9,636 nt of DNA from Candidatus Fermentibacteraceae bacterium (lineage in GTDB: Bacteria; Fermentibacterota; Fermentibacteria; Fermentibacterales; JCC-6), in the NCBI GenBank assembly GCA_029932015.1, contig JAOZQW010000069.1, positions 1 to 9,636 of the forward strand. Reading direction: 5' to 3'. Both the position numbers and the translations under genes were made by a program. The notes beneath the pieces are model-generated. The model did not search any database, was not told where the DNA came from, and saw only the letters and a list, made by a program, of their open reading frames with translations. Of the stretch, positions 1-7,238 are shown one piece after another. Each line of letters starts with the position of its first letter. Within the stretch, counting starts at the first letter, position 1.

Positions 1-1917
1 AATCGTTCTCGTCTCCTCAGTCGAGATGAAGGACCCATGTATCCGCATCGGTTCCGGAGAGGCAGCCGGGAGGAAGAGCATATCTCCCTTGCCCAGAAGT
101 TTCTCAGCCCCGTTCATATCGAGGATCGTCCTTGAATCAGTCTTGGACTGTACATTGAAGGCTATCCTGGAAGGAAAGTTGGCCTTGATGACTCCGGTGA
201 TCACATCTACGGACGGACGCTGTGTTGCAAGAACGAGATGTATACCCACCGCTCTCGCCATCTGGGCCAGTCTGGCTATCTGAGGCTCGACCTCGTTCGA
301 AAGCGTCATCATCAGATCCGCAAGTTCGTCGATGAAGAGGATGATATAGGGGATCCTCTCATCCTCGGACTCTGTACTGAGTCTTGAGTTGAACTCAGAG
401 ATGGATCTGACACCGGTTCTTGCCAGTCTCTGATACCTCTTCTCCATCTCTGTTACGAGGGCATCGAGGAGCATGCCTGTCTTCCTGGTCTCCAGTACTA
501 CCGGCGCCCATAGATGCGGGATGCCCTGGTAGATGGAGAGTTCGAGCATTTTAGGGTCCACCATCGCGATACGGACCTCGGAAGGCCTCCTGGTGAGTAG
601 TATCGATGCAATGATGGAATGGATACATACACTTTTGCCTGAGCCAGTGGCCCCTGCGATGAGCAGGTGGGGCATCGAGCAGATGTCCGCAACGAACGGG
701 GCTCCCTCGATCTTCTTGCCGAGAGCGATAGGGAGATTCTGATTCTCGACGCTCTCCATTATTTCTCTGAGGTAGACGGTTTCAGGGTCCCGGTTCGGAA
801 CCTCGATGCCGACGGCGCCCTTCCCCGGTATCGGTGCCAGTATCCGTATCCGTCTTGCCTTGAGGGCAAGCGCAAGGTCATCCGAGAGTGATACGAACCG
901 ATTCACTTTGATGCCCGGTCCTGGAGCCACCTCGAATCTCGTGATAACCGGACCGGGATGGGTGCTCACAACTGTGCAGTCGATATCGAAATCTGCGAGT
1001 TTCTCGACAAGCAGTTTAGCCTGCTCATCAACAACAGCCTTCGAGATGCGGCCCCTGCTGCTCTCGGAGGGAAGATCAAGGCTCGAGAGCGGTGGGAGGC
1101 TGTGTGTCTCAGAGCTGCCTTCAACGCTGGCCCTGCCCGATCCTGAGATACCTGCTGGTCTGGTGCTCTGACGTACAGCAGCCTTCGGACGCCTGACCTT
1201 CTTTTCAGGTCGGGGCGGTTCGACCACTCTCTCTGAAGCAGCAGGTTCAAAAGGAAGTTCTGTAACTGTGGTTTCTTCTCTTGACTGACCCCAGACGTTG
1301 GAGGAATCGTGAGCCGGTTCATGCTTCCTGCTGTGACGAGGCTCCCTCTTTTTAGCCGGACTCCTTTTTCCTCCGAATACAGTTTTCCATATCCTCGATA
1401 TTCCACGGCCGAGTGTCTGAATATCCCTGCTGAGATCCCATCCTGTGAAAGCGACCAGTGAGGCCACAAATGCAGTGAAGAGAATAAGATATGCTATCGG
1501 AGCTCCTGTCACGGGTACCAGCATTTCCGAAATGCTCCCGGCTATTGTACCTCCGGGAATGTCATGAAACCCAGGTGAAAGCCTGCTTATGGTCATATCC
1601 AGCAGCGCAGTGAAGAAGGAGCCGGTTACTGCAATACCCGAGAGGATGCGGAAACCAGTTTTCCTGATACCGAGGTTCATCAGCCATGCTGCTGTCTGAA
1701 AAAGAAAGAGTGGTATCAGAATTGACAGGAAACCGAGGCTGTTCCAGAGGAAAGTCCTGATACCCGCCGTGAAGCCGCTGCCTGGGATCGCGAGAACCAG
1801 GCCGGTGGCAGTGCCGAGAAAGAGGAGTACTATCAGAAGAATGTTCCTGCCCCTTCCTCCCTTCACAGTGCTCCTGCCGCCTTTCCTCCGCACGGCTTTG
1901 CGCTTGCCCGCAGCCAT
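1..1917 (-). CDS. ftsK: DNA translocase FtsK/SpoIIIE, C-terminus beyond window
   Basis: This is a membrane-anchored, ATP-driven DNA pump that clears chromosome ends through the division septum. The 639 visible codons run uninterrupted from ATG 1917 to the window edge. After a basic N-terminus there are four hydrophobic segments (about residues 26-44, 60-79, 92-107 and 140-158). A short polar, charged linker (about 160-275) follows, then the FtsK alpha region and the RecA-like motor. Walker A is GATGSGKS (residues 422-429, bases 631-654) and Walker B is LFIDELAD with D530/E531. The conserved stretches AMVDPK and ATQRPSVDVITG are also readable. The end of the motor and any DNA-reading gamma winged helix lie off the left edge. 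The start lies one base after the stop of the HU-fusion gene (TGATATG) with only a weak GAGG ten bases upstream, so translation is probably coupled to that gene. Family assignment is secure. Confidence 0.97.
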   Translation of the reverse strand, partial: MAAGKRKAVRRKGGRSTVKGGRGRNILLIVLLFLGTATGLVLAIPGSGFTAGIRTFLWNSLGFLSILIPLFLFQTAAWLMNLGIRKTGFRILSGIAVTGSFFTALLDMTISRLSPGFHDIPGGTIAGSISEMLVPVTGAPIAYLILFTAFVASLVAFTGWDLSRDIQTLGRGISRIWKTVFGGKRSPAKKREPRHSRKHEPAHDSSNVWGQSREETTVTELPFEPAASERVVEPPRPEKKVRRPKAAVRQSTRPAGISGSGRASVEGSSETHSLPPLSSLDLPSESSRGRISKAVVDEQAKLLVEKLADFDIDCTVVSTHPGPVITRFEVAPGPGIKVNRFVSLSDDLALALKARRIRILAPIPGKGAVGIEVPNRDPETVYLREIMESVENQNLPIALGKKIEGAPFVADICSMPHLLIAGATGSGKSVCIHSIIASILLTRRPSEVRIAMVDPKMLELSIYQGIPHLWAPVVLETRKTGMLLDALVTEMEKRYQRLARTGVRSISEFNSRLSTESEDERIPYIILFIDELADLMMTLSNEVEPQIARLAQMARAVGIHLVLATQRPSVDVITGVIKANFPSRIAFNVQSKTDSRTILDMNGAEKLLGKGDMLFLPAASPEPMRIHGSFISTEETRTI

Positions 1918-1918
1918 A

Positions 1919-2449
1919 TCAGATCTGCCTCACGGTATTGCCCTGGGAATCAGATGGGAAGGCAGGATCGGTCTCGAGCCTGCCGTCAACCCAGTATTTG
2001 TATCTGAGGGTCTGACCTGATACCGCCTCAATCTCCGACACCCAGCTTCCGTCCGGAAGCTTCTGCATCCGATTGGCGGTCTCGTCCCAACCGTTGAACG
2101 GACCAACTACAGAGACTCTTTGAGCGTTCTTCGCTGTAAGACAGAGGAAATCAATTGTCAGCTTCTTGCCAAGGCTCTTCTGGACGGCATCCTTGAGATC
2201 CTTGTATGGTCTGAAAACGGGTCTGATCTTGGGTGGTATCTCAATGATCCCATCTCCCTGGGGATCTCTCGCCCTCCGCATGCGCCCCTCCCTGCTCTCG
2301 AAACATCCGAAGCCTCTCAGGTAGATGCTCTCCCCGCTGCAGAGGCTCTCCGTCATGGTCTCAAGAAAAGAGACGAGGATGGACAGAGCCACTTTCCTGC
2401 TCACACCAGTTCTGTTCGCTACTTCCCTGGCAAGTTCCTCTTTGGTCAT
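1919..2449 (-). CDS. HU/IHF-family DNA-binding protein fused to a CBM48/AMPK-type E-set domain
   Basis: This 176-residue protein is about twice the length of ordinary HU. Residues 1-92 are a complete HU fold: the opening MTKEELAREVANRTGVS, the GE-x-I-x-LRGFGCF core at 39-50, a basic DNA-clasping arm with RxxRARDPQ (54-64), and the PxFRPYKDLKDAV ending. After a short linker, residues about 98-176 read as an early-set domain of the CBM48/AMPK-beta glycogen-binding type. They carry the signature GPFNGW (116-121), then DGSW, RYKYWVDG and DP. HU proteins bend and compact DNA, while CBM48-like domains bind alpha-glucans or serve as protein-interaction modules. Which of these applies here is unknown. 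ATG 2449 is chosen because GGGGGAG lies four bases upstream; an in-frame GTG at 2452 would sit almost on top of that site. The gene precedes ftsK with a one-base gap, so the two are probably co-transcribed. Confidence 0.9.
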   Translation of the reverse strand: MTKEELAREVANRTGVSRKVALSILVSFLETMTESLCSGESIYLRGFGCFESREGRMRRARDPQGDGIIEIPPKIRPVFRPYKDLKDAVQKSLGKKLTIDFLCLTAKNAQRVSVVGPFNGWDETANRMQKLPDGSWVSEIEAVSGQTLRYKYWVDGRLETDPAFPSDSQGNTVRQI

Positions 2450-2593
2450 CACACTCCCCCAGACAGACCGCTTATCTCACCATTACAACAGTTGTTGAAG
2501 TGAATACTCAGCGAAAGGGCATCCGTCAAGAAGGTCGGACTCCCCTGCAGGGTCTCAAGCTGTTATCATGATGTTCACCTGGAGAGGATGGTT
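2450..2593. other. Divergent intergenic region between the HU-fusion gene and the shikimate kinase gene
   Basis: About 140 bp separate the two divergent genes, so it should hold both promoters. I see no convincing -35/-10 pair on either strand. Two short perfect palindromes are present: ACAAC-A-GTTGT at 2485-2495 and CCCTGCAGGG at 2543-2552. They could be regulator sites, but sequences this short also arise by chance. Confidence 0.4.
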
Positions 2594-3133
2594 ATGGTAT
2601 TCAAGTGTCCGGAAGATACGAAGATATACATATCGGGTCCGCCCTTCTCAGGGAAGTCGGCCACCGCTGCAAAAACGGCTGAGCACCTCGAACTACCATG
2701 CTATGACCTTGACCTGCTGATCGAAGAGACGGAAGGCACCAGCATCAGGGAGATATTCCGGCTATCCGGTGAATCACACTTCAGAGAACTGGAGTCTACC
2801 CATCTACGCAGACTGGCCCATTCGAGTGAAGGATTCGTCCTGTCTCTTGGCGGAGGCTCTCTGCTCGATAAGCGCAACCTGCAGTCCGTTCTCTCGACAG
2901 GTACTGTCGTTACACTGTTCGCACCGGTCCGAACACTCGAAGAGAGGTCCGCTGCGGAGATCGGGAGCAGACCGCTTGCAGCCGATCCTTCGGCACTCAG
3001 AATACTGCTTGCATCCAGGGAATCACATTATGAGGGACTACCCAACCGTATTGACACTGCCGGAATGACAGTTGATGAAGCTGCAGCGGCGGTATTGAAG
3101 ATAATCGAAAGGGAGCATCAGACCAGAAAGTAG
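2594..3133 (+). CDS. aroK: Shikimate kinase
   Basis: Cytosolic enzyme that phosphorylates shikimate at the 3-hydroxyl with ATP, the fifth step of the pathway to chorismate and aromatic amino acids. The 179-residue product is the usual length. Every functional motif is present: P-loop GPPFSGKS (15-22), the DLD pair for magnesium and shikimate (D38, D40), the FR arginine (R64), the GGG shikimate loop (86-88), the lid arginine in SRPL (R126) and the late substrate arginine in LLASRESHYEG (R142). The P-loop reads GPPFSGKS instead of the common G-x-x-G-x-GKS/T with a middle glycine, a mild divergence. ATG 2594 is preferred because GGAGAGG (2581-2587) ends six bases before it; in-frame ATG 2588 directly abuts that site. 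The gene stands alone between two minus-strand pairs, and its 3' end overlaps dprA. Confidence 0.93.
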   Translation: MVFKCPEDTKIYISGPPFSGKSATAAKTAEHLELPCYDLDLLIEETEGTSIREIFRLSGESHFRELESTHLRRLAHSSEGFVLSLGGGSLLDKRNLQSVLSTGTVVTLFAPVRTLEERSAAEIGSRPLAADPSALRILLASRESHYEGLPNRIDTAGMTVDEAAAAVLKIIEREHQTRK

Positions 3134-4152
3134 ATCCCTCCGGGTCTTTTCTCTATAAGACCGGCTATTTCCAGTCTCAGGAGTTCACGTCGTAGCTCCC
3201 CGCCCTCTACACCGCACTCCCTTATCAGCCTGTCAAAGTGCCGCTGGCCTTCCGAGAGAAGTTCTACTATCCTTGATGCCGTTTCTCCTCCTGGAATGCT
3301 CGCTGGTTGCCCGTCCCCACGGTCTGGTCTCTGAATACCAAGTGGATTAAGTACATCATCCGCAGTGATAACTACCCCGGCACCATCGCGAAGGAGCATG
3401 TTGGTCCCCATCGAGAGTGCCCTTGTGATCTCTCCCGGAACAGCGAAGACCTCCCTGCCCTGGTCCAGCGCGGTACCGACAGTGATCATCGTGCCGCTCT
3501 CCCTGCCTGCCTCCACTACGACCACTCCGAGGGAGAGGCCACTGATGATCCTGTTCCGCTCGGGGAAACGGAACTTCGCAGGGGGAGTTCCAGGAGGATA
3601 CTCGCTCAGGAGAACCCCCTTCCGCTCGATCTCCGCCGCAAGCCGTGAATGCTCCGGAGGATAGCAGATATCAAGCCCGTGCCCCATAACGGCGACAGTG
3701 GTCCCTTCCGCTTCAAGTGCCCCCCTGTGAGCCTCGCTGTCAATACCTCTGGCGAGACCGCTTACTATTGCCACGCCTGCGGCCGCCATATCACGTGACA
3801 GGCTCGCGGCGACTCTGCTGCCGTACTGGGTGCATCTTCTTGAGCCGATGACGGCTATGGCTGGAATACTCATGAGTTTTTCCAGACTTCCCCGGTAAAA
3901 GAGGATAGCCGGAGCATCTGGCGCTGCTGCAAGCATTGCCGGGTACAACTCACCCGAATGGGTCTCGTGACTGATGTCGTGGTCAATAGCAAGCTGTACT
4001 GAACGGTCAAGTTCCTTCTCCGAAGGTGCCCCGGCTGGAAGCTCACGCTCAACGGTCGAGAGAGCTTCCTCTGCTGTCATGTTGGCGAGTATTCTGCGAA
4101 GGTCCTCTCTGCGGAGCCCCTTCCACATGGCAAGAGCGGCTGCGGTTCTCAC
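3118..4152 (-). CDS. dprA: DNA-processing protein DprA/Smf
   Basis: DprA binds incoming single-stranded DNA during natural transformation and loads RecA on it; many non-competent bacteria also carry it. The 344-residue product has a helical N-terminus, then a Rossmann-fold core at about residues 98-270. The core shows AVIGSRR, SGLARGID (131-138), GHGLDICYP, the FPERNRIISG loop (196-205), ESGTMITV and FAVPGE. The end, about 285-344, is a DprA-type winged helix (RIVELLSEG through AGLIEKRPGGIYFLV). The reading frame continues upstream to an ATG at 4233, but this lies deep within obg and lacks a ribosome site. GTG 4152 has GGGAGGA seven bases upstream and overlaps the obg stop in GTGTGA, so translation is probably coupled to obg. 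Its 3' end overlaps the convergent aroK by 16 bp with no terminator between them. Confidence 0.94.
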   Translation of the reverse strand: MRTAAALAMWKGLRREDLRRILANMTAEEALSTVERELPAGAPSEKELDRSVQLAIDHDISHETHSGELYPAMLAAAPDAPAILFYRGSLEKLMSIPAIAVIGSRRCTQYGSRVAASLSRDMAAAGVAIVSGLARGIDSEAHRGALEAEGTTVAVMGHGLDICYPPEHSRLAAEIERKGVLLSEYPPGTPPAKFRFPERNRIISGLSLGVVVVEAGRESGTMITVGTALDQGREVFAVPGEITRALSMGTNMLLRDGAGVVITADDVLNPLGIQRPDRGDGQPASIPGGETASRIVELLSEGQRHFDRLIRECGVEGGELRRELLRLEIAGLIEKRPGGIYFLV

Positions 4153-5159
4153 ACAGCTTCCTCCCTGTACCGGCGGACAGCCTCGGCAACAACTGAGAGG
4201 AATCTGTCCATTCCGGCTCCGGTGACCGAGCAAATCGCAAATGTCCCCTCAGGCAGAACTGCAAGCATCTCTTCAATATCCTCATCTGTCACAAGGTCCG
4301 ACCGTGAGAGAACTGTTATCTCGATGGCCTCCGCAAGATCCACTTCCCTGCCGTAGAGGTCCAGTTCTGCTTTCACGGTCTGGTACTGCTGCAGCGGAGA
4401 GAGTTCAAGACCGGCACCCAGAACAAAGATCAGAATTGGATTTCTGCTGACATGCCTGAGGAATCGGAGTCCGAGCCCCTGCCCTTCACTTGCGCCCTCT
4501 ATCAGACCGGGCAGATCGGCAAGCACAAAGCTGAAGCCCCTCCCCATTCGGACAACGCCAAGTGACGGGTCCAGAGTGGTGAAAGGATATCCCGCAACTT
4601 TCGGTCTGGCCGCTGTAACTGTGGATAGGATGGTCGATTTGCCGGCATTGGGTACACCAACAAGACCGGCATCCGCCATGAGCCGAAGCTCGAGTCTTAG
4701 TTTCCTTCTCTCTCCATCGCCCCCTTTGGTCGCCTTGCGGGGGGCTCTCCTTGTTGAACTGGCAAATGATGCGTTCCCCCTGCCGGACCTTCCGCCTGCC
4801 GCAACAACTGCTTGCTGATCAGGCTTTGTCAGGTCGAAGAGGAACTCGCCCGTCTCGGCATCGTAAACCATTGTGCCGGGTGGCACTGTCAGCTCAAGGT
4901 CCTTACCGCGCTTGCCGGTCTTGTTGTTCGAACCGCCGGAACCGCCGGGAGAAGCCTTGAATATGGCACCATTCCGGAAATCGGAGAGGGTGACCAGTTT
5001 GGGGTCCACCCTGAAATATACGTTCCCTCCGCTTCCGCCGTCTCCCCCGTTTGGACCGCCCCTCGGTATGTATGCTTCTCTGCGGAAGGAAACGATCCCA
5101 TCACCGCCCTTGCCGGCAAGAGCCTCAATCGTCACGAGATCGACAAATCTGTTGCCCAG
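4149..5159 (-). CDS. obg: GTPase Obg, apparent CTG start
   Basis: Obg is an essential ribosome-associated GTPase involved in late 50S assembly and stress control. From CTG 5159 the product has 336 residues. The Gly-rich Obg domain opens with RFVDLVTIEALAGKGGDG and contains RGGPNGGDGGSGG, followed by the GTPase domain. G1 is GVPNAGKS (168-175), switch I carries YPFTT, and G3 is DLPG (215-218). G4 reads SRSD (285-288) instead of NKxD, and the G5 region reads SVTGAG. There is no C-terminal OCT domain. No ATG, GTG or TTG lies between the in-frame TAA at 5190-5192 and GTG 5135. Starting at that GTG would delete the conserved FVD strand and leave the gene without a ribosome site, whereas AGGAGG (5166-5171) sits six bases before CTG 5159. 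dprA follows with a four-base overlap. Confidence 0.93.
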   Translation of the reverse strand: MGNRFVDLVTIEALAGKGGDGIVSFRREAYIPRGGPNGGDGGSGGNVYFRVDPKLVTLSDFRNGAIFKASPGGSGGSNNKTGKRGKDLELTVPPGTMVYDAETGEFLFDLTKPDQQAVVAAGGRSGRGNASFASSTRRAPRKATKGGDGERRKLRLELRLMADAGLVGVPNAGKSTILSTVTAARPKVAGYPFTTLDPSLGVVRMGRGFSFVLADLPGLIEGASEGQGLGLRFLRHVSRNPILIFVLGAGLELSPLQQYQTVKAELDLYGREVDLAEAIEITVLSRSDLVTDEDIEEMLAVLPEGTFAICSVTGAGMDRFLSVVAEAVRRYREEAV

Positions 5160-5165
5160 GATACT

Positions 5166-5171
5166 CCTCCT
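5166..5171 (-). promoter_or_regulatory. Shine-Dalgarno sequence that sets the obg start
   Basis: On the minus strand the bases read AGGAGG, inside the longer purine run GAGAGGAGGAG. The six-base spacer AGTATC leads to CTG (5159-5157). No standard start codon stands at a workable distance in the obg frame, so this site is the main reason to place the obg start at CTG. Confidence 0.75.
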
Positions 5172-5206
5172 CTCACCTGAAATTCCGTCTTACTGGATAC
5201 AGCATG

Positions 5207-5212
5207 ATTATA
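5207..5212 (-). promoter_or_regulatory. Possible -10 box for obg-dprA
   Basis: A perfect TATAAT on the minus strand lies about 36 bases upstream of the obg Shine-Dalgarno site, giving a plausible leader of roughly 40 bases. No good -35 TTGACA-like hexamer is seen 16-18 bases upstream, so the promoter call rests on the -10 element alone. Confidence 0.35.
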
Positions 5213-5283
5213 CGGCAACTGCAGTGGGTTCTCCATGCCCCCGGACTGTCCGGTGTACCGCTCTTCCTTTATTTTCCGCTGCA

Positions 5284-5290
5284 GGGAGGG
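5284..5290 (+). promoter_or_regulatory. Ribosome binding site selecting a TTG start
   Basis: GGGAGGG lies four bases before TTG 5295 in the frame of the GT-C-like protein. The competing ATG codons at 5235 and 5313 lie on the wrong side of it or too far away. Confidence 0.6.
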
Positions 5291-5294
5291 TGAA

Positions 5295-6878
5295 TTGCAC
5301 AAACTGAAGCATATGATCCGCAGCCGCTGGAGTATGGCTCTACTTCTTTCTGCCGTATTCATCTCCATTTTCGGAGTTTTCCACCCATACCCGTACGATA
5401 ATGTCCAGACGCGGTGGGCTCTCACGCGGCAGATGGTGGAACACGGGACTCTCTCAATTGATCCCTACGCGGAATTCACAGCTGACAAGGCTCACTTCGG
5501 GGATCACTACTACTGCGATAAAGCGGTGCTCACTTCGGTTGCCGCCGGGGTAATTCACCTGCCTGTCCATCTCCTGAGCTCTGTCATCAATCTCCCCGAA
5601 CAACTGCCGAGATACCTCGCTGAGCGTCTTCTCATCGGAGGATCCTTCATACTTCTCCTTCTTGCCCTTGCCCGAAGCGGCAAACGGGAGGGTCAGCTCG
5701 AGATCATTCCGGTACTTGCACTAGGGCTGGGCAGTATTCTCCTGCCGTATTCCACCCTCCTGTACGGACATGTCCCGGCCGCCTTCCTGATATTCCTGAG
5801 TTACTGCTTCCAGAAGAGGAAGAAGTACGCCCGGGCAGACATCTTCGGCGCTCTGGCTGCAGCAGTGGAATTTCCCACACTCCTCCTTTTTATCATTCTG
5901 GCAGCATATCGTGGCAGAGCATACTGGAAGCCTTCCAGGATTCTCAGAATGGCAGGATTTCTTATCATTGCATTCCTCCCGCAGATTCTCCACAACTGGA
6001 TCGCGTTCGGGAATCCTCTGACAATGGGCTACTCTCTGGAAGCCACCGCTGCTTTCGAGGGCATGAGCCATGGTTTCTTTGGGTTCACACTTCCCACACC
6101 CGGATCATTCTATCTTCTTCTCATTTCACCGGAGCGGGGGCTCCTCTTCTACATGCCATGGGTAGTGTTTGGATTCCTCGGCTTCTTCAAAAACAGTGCG
6201 AGAGCCGGTGAAGTTATTAAAAATACTCCTCTTCCGGTCATGGTTCTCGCCTACATCCTTCTCTTTTCCTCCTATTACATGCCCTCTGGAGGATGGGCGT
6301 TCGGGCCGAGACATCTCATTCCTATTCTCCCTTTCCTTGCCCTCGGACTCTACAGTTTCGTCCGCGGCTCACGGAGCAGGGCTTTCATTGTTCTGGTACT
6401 TATCATCCCGGCTATGTTCCAGGCATATCTCGGGCTCTTCGGAGAAGTACACCTGCCCGTACACCCTTTCGAGAATCCAGTGCCATTGCCACAGTGGAAC
6501 ATCTGCGCGAATATGCTCATGAACGGACACCATTCGGTCTGGCTTGCCGACCTTCTCATCCCTGTAATTGTTCTTCTACTCTCGCTCTACACGCTTGCAG
6601 CCAGATTCAGTTCCTCGCGATTCACCTGGGCAGGGATGTTGTGGATCCCTCTGATGCTGATACTGGCACTGCTCTCGGCCGGACGGGACTGGGGGGGCAG
6701 GATCGATTTCTACAGAGGCATACTTGCTGAACACAGGGAGGAGTACCTGCTGGCATCCCAGTATTACTTCCTCTCCGCAAAGGACCCGACCGCACCTGCG
6801 ATTGTTGGCGAAAAGGCCATCTGGTGCTTTGAGCAGGCCAGCGCTTCAGCGATACAGGAGAAGAGGTTTCCTGAGTAG
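5295..6878 (+). CDS. Polytopic GT-C/PMT-like membrane glycosyltransferase-like protein
   Basis: A 527-residue inner-membrane protein with about 12-13 hydrophobic segments. The layout resembles bacterial PMT/ArnT-like (GT39-type) enzymes, which use lipid-linked sugars on the periplasmic side. After the first membrane segment comes an external loop with D35 (YPYDNVQTR) and GDHYYCDKA (69-77), placed like the catalytic acid loop of GT-C enzymes. Later family-like signatures are ISPERGLLFYMPW and GGWAFGPRH (332-340). The last 60 or so residues are soluble and helical, perhaps one TPR-like unit. TTG 5295 is chosen as start because GGGAGGG (5284-5290) ends four bases before it. ATG 5235 has no ribosome site and would put about 20 polar residues before the first helix. 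ATG 5313 is too far from the site. Donor and acceptor are unknown; the pilin gene next to it is one candidate substrate. Confidence 0.75.
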   Translation: MHKLKHMIRSRWSMALLLSAVFISIFGVFHPYPYDNVQTRWALTRQMVEHGTLSIDPYAEFTADKAHFGDHYYCDKAVLTSVAAGVIHLPVHLLSSVINLPEQLPRYLAERLLIGGSFILLLLALARSGKREGQLEIIPVLALGLGSILLPYSTLLYGHVPAAFLIFLSYCFQKRKKYARADIFGALAAAVEFPTLLLFIILAAYRGRAYWKPSRILRMAGFLIIAFLPQILHNWIAFGNPLTMGYSLEATAAFEGMSHGFFGFTLPTPGSFYLLLISPERGLLFYMPWVVFGFLGFFKNSARAGEVIKNTPLPVMVLAYILLFSSYYMPSGGWAFGPRHLIPILPFLALGLYSFVRGSRSRAFIVLVLIIPAMFQAYLGLFGEVHLPVHPFENPVPLPQWNICANMLMNGHHSVWLADLLIPVIVLLLSLYTLAARFSSSRFTWAGMLWIPLMLILALLSAGRDWGGRIDFYRGILAEHREEYLLASQYYFLSAKDPTAPAIVGEKAIWCFEQASASAIQEKRFPE

Positions 6879-7188
6879 CATGGCATCGCAGGTATTCCCG
6901 GCAGCAGCTTAACCACTCGCACAACGGAACTTATCAATCACTGTTAATTCAATTGTGAGATAAGATGCATCGGGATATCATGTTCGATGACAAAGAACCC
7001 ACGATCTTTGGTCGTTCAATCTGAAGCTCTTGATGGGAACATATCTGACATCGTGGATCTCGAAGCCGGGATCATCGGCATCACTTGGCTACCACCAGAG
7101 CCGTCACCGAGGTACCGGTAAGACCGAACTTGTAATCAAAGATGTCCATGCCGCTGCAGGAGGTCACGCATCCAATCCTCTGAATATG
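6879..7188. other. Convergent intergenic region, no intact gene
   Basis: About 310 bp lie between the end of the GT-C-like gene and the pilin terminator. No hairpin with a T-run follows the plus-strand gene, so its transcript end is not evident. A plus-strand frame at 7030-7233 crosses the pilin terminator hairpin and is not believable as a gene. Protein-like sequence appears on the minus strand in two adjoining frames (see the remnant entry). Confidence 0.6.
6978..7167 (-). pseudogene. Possible decayed coding remnant downstream of the pilin gene
   Basis: On the minus strand, GTG 7167 opens a 28-codon frame (including SGMDIFDYKFGLTGTS and ALVVAK) that stops at 7081. A second frame, offset by one base, overlaps its end and continues as SDADDPGFEIHDVRYVPIKS to a TGA at 6978-6980. 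Joined by a one-base shift, they make about 60 residues with a beta-strand-like alternation that could be the C-terminal half of a pilin-like or other small protein. AGAGGA lies eight bases before the GTG. The plus strand is also open here, so this could be chance. I do not recognise a family. Confidence 0.22.
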
Positions 7189-7215
7189 AAAAAGCGGCGG
7201 GCCGAAGCCCGCCGC
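7189..7215 (-). terminator. Intrinsic terminator of the pilin gene
   Basis: On the minus strand a perfect 9-bp GC-only stem, GCGGCGGGC paired with GCCCGCCGC, closes on a TTCG tetraloop and is followed by TTTTT. It starts 24 bases after the pilin stop codon (7239-7241). The stable UUCG-type loop and T-run make this a very clear Rho-independent terminator, suited to a strongly expressed single gene. Confidence 0.93.
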
Positions 7216-7238
7216 AATACTGTCATCGAGTGAAAGAC

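Noticed and set aside
966..1469. A 167-codon minus-strand open frame
   Set aside because: It is an out-of-frame shadow inside ftsK, whose own frame is continuous here and encodes the linker and alpha region.
4153..4233. Upstream extension of dprA to ATG 4233
   Set aside because: It would overlap obg by about 85 bp, has no ribosome site, and adds Cys/Gly-rich residues not seen in DprA. GTG 4152 has a strong, well-spaced site.
6949..6963. AATTGTGAGATAA, similar to half of a lac operator
   Set aside because: The match is only to one half-site, no LacI-family gene is in view, and it lies between convergent gene ends where an operator would have no promoter to control.
7030..7233. A 67-codon plus-strand frame between the GT-C-like gene and the pilin
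   Set aside because: It reads straight through the pilin terminator hairpin and has no family-like motif.
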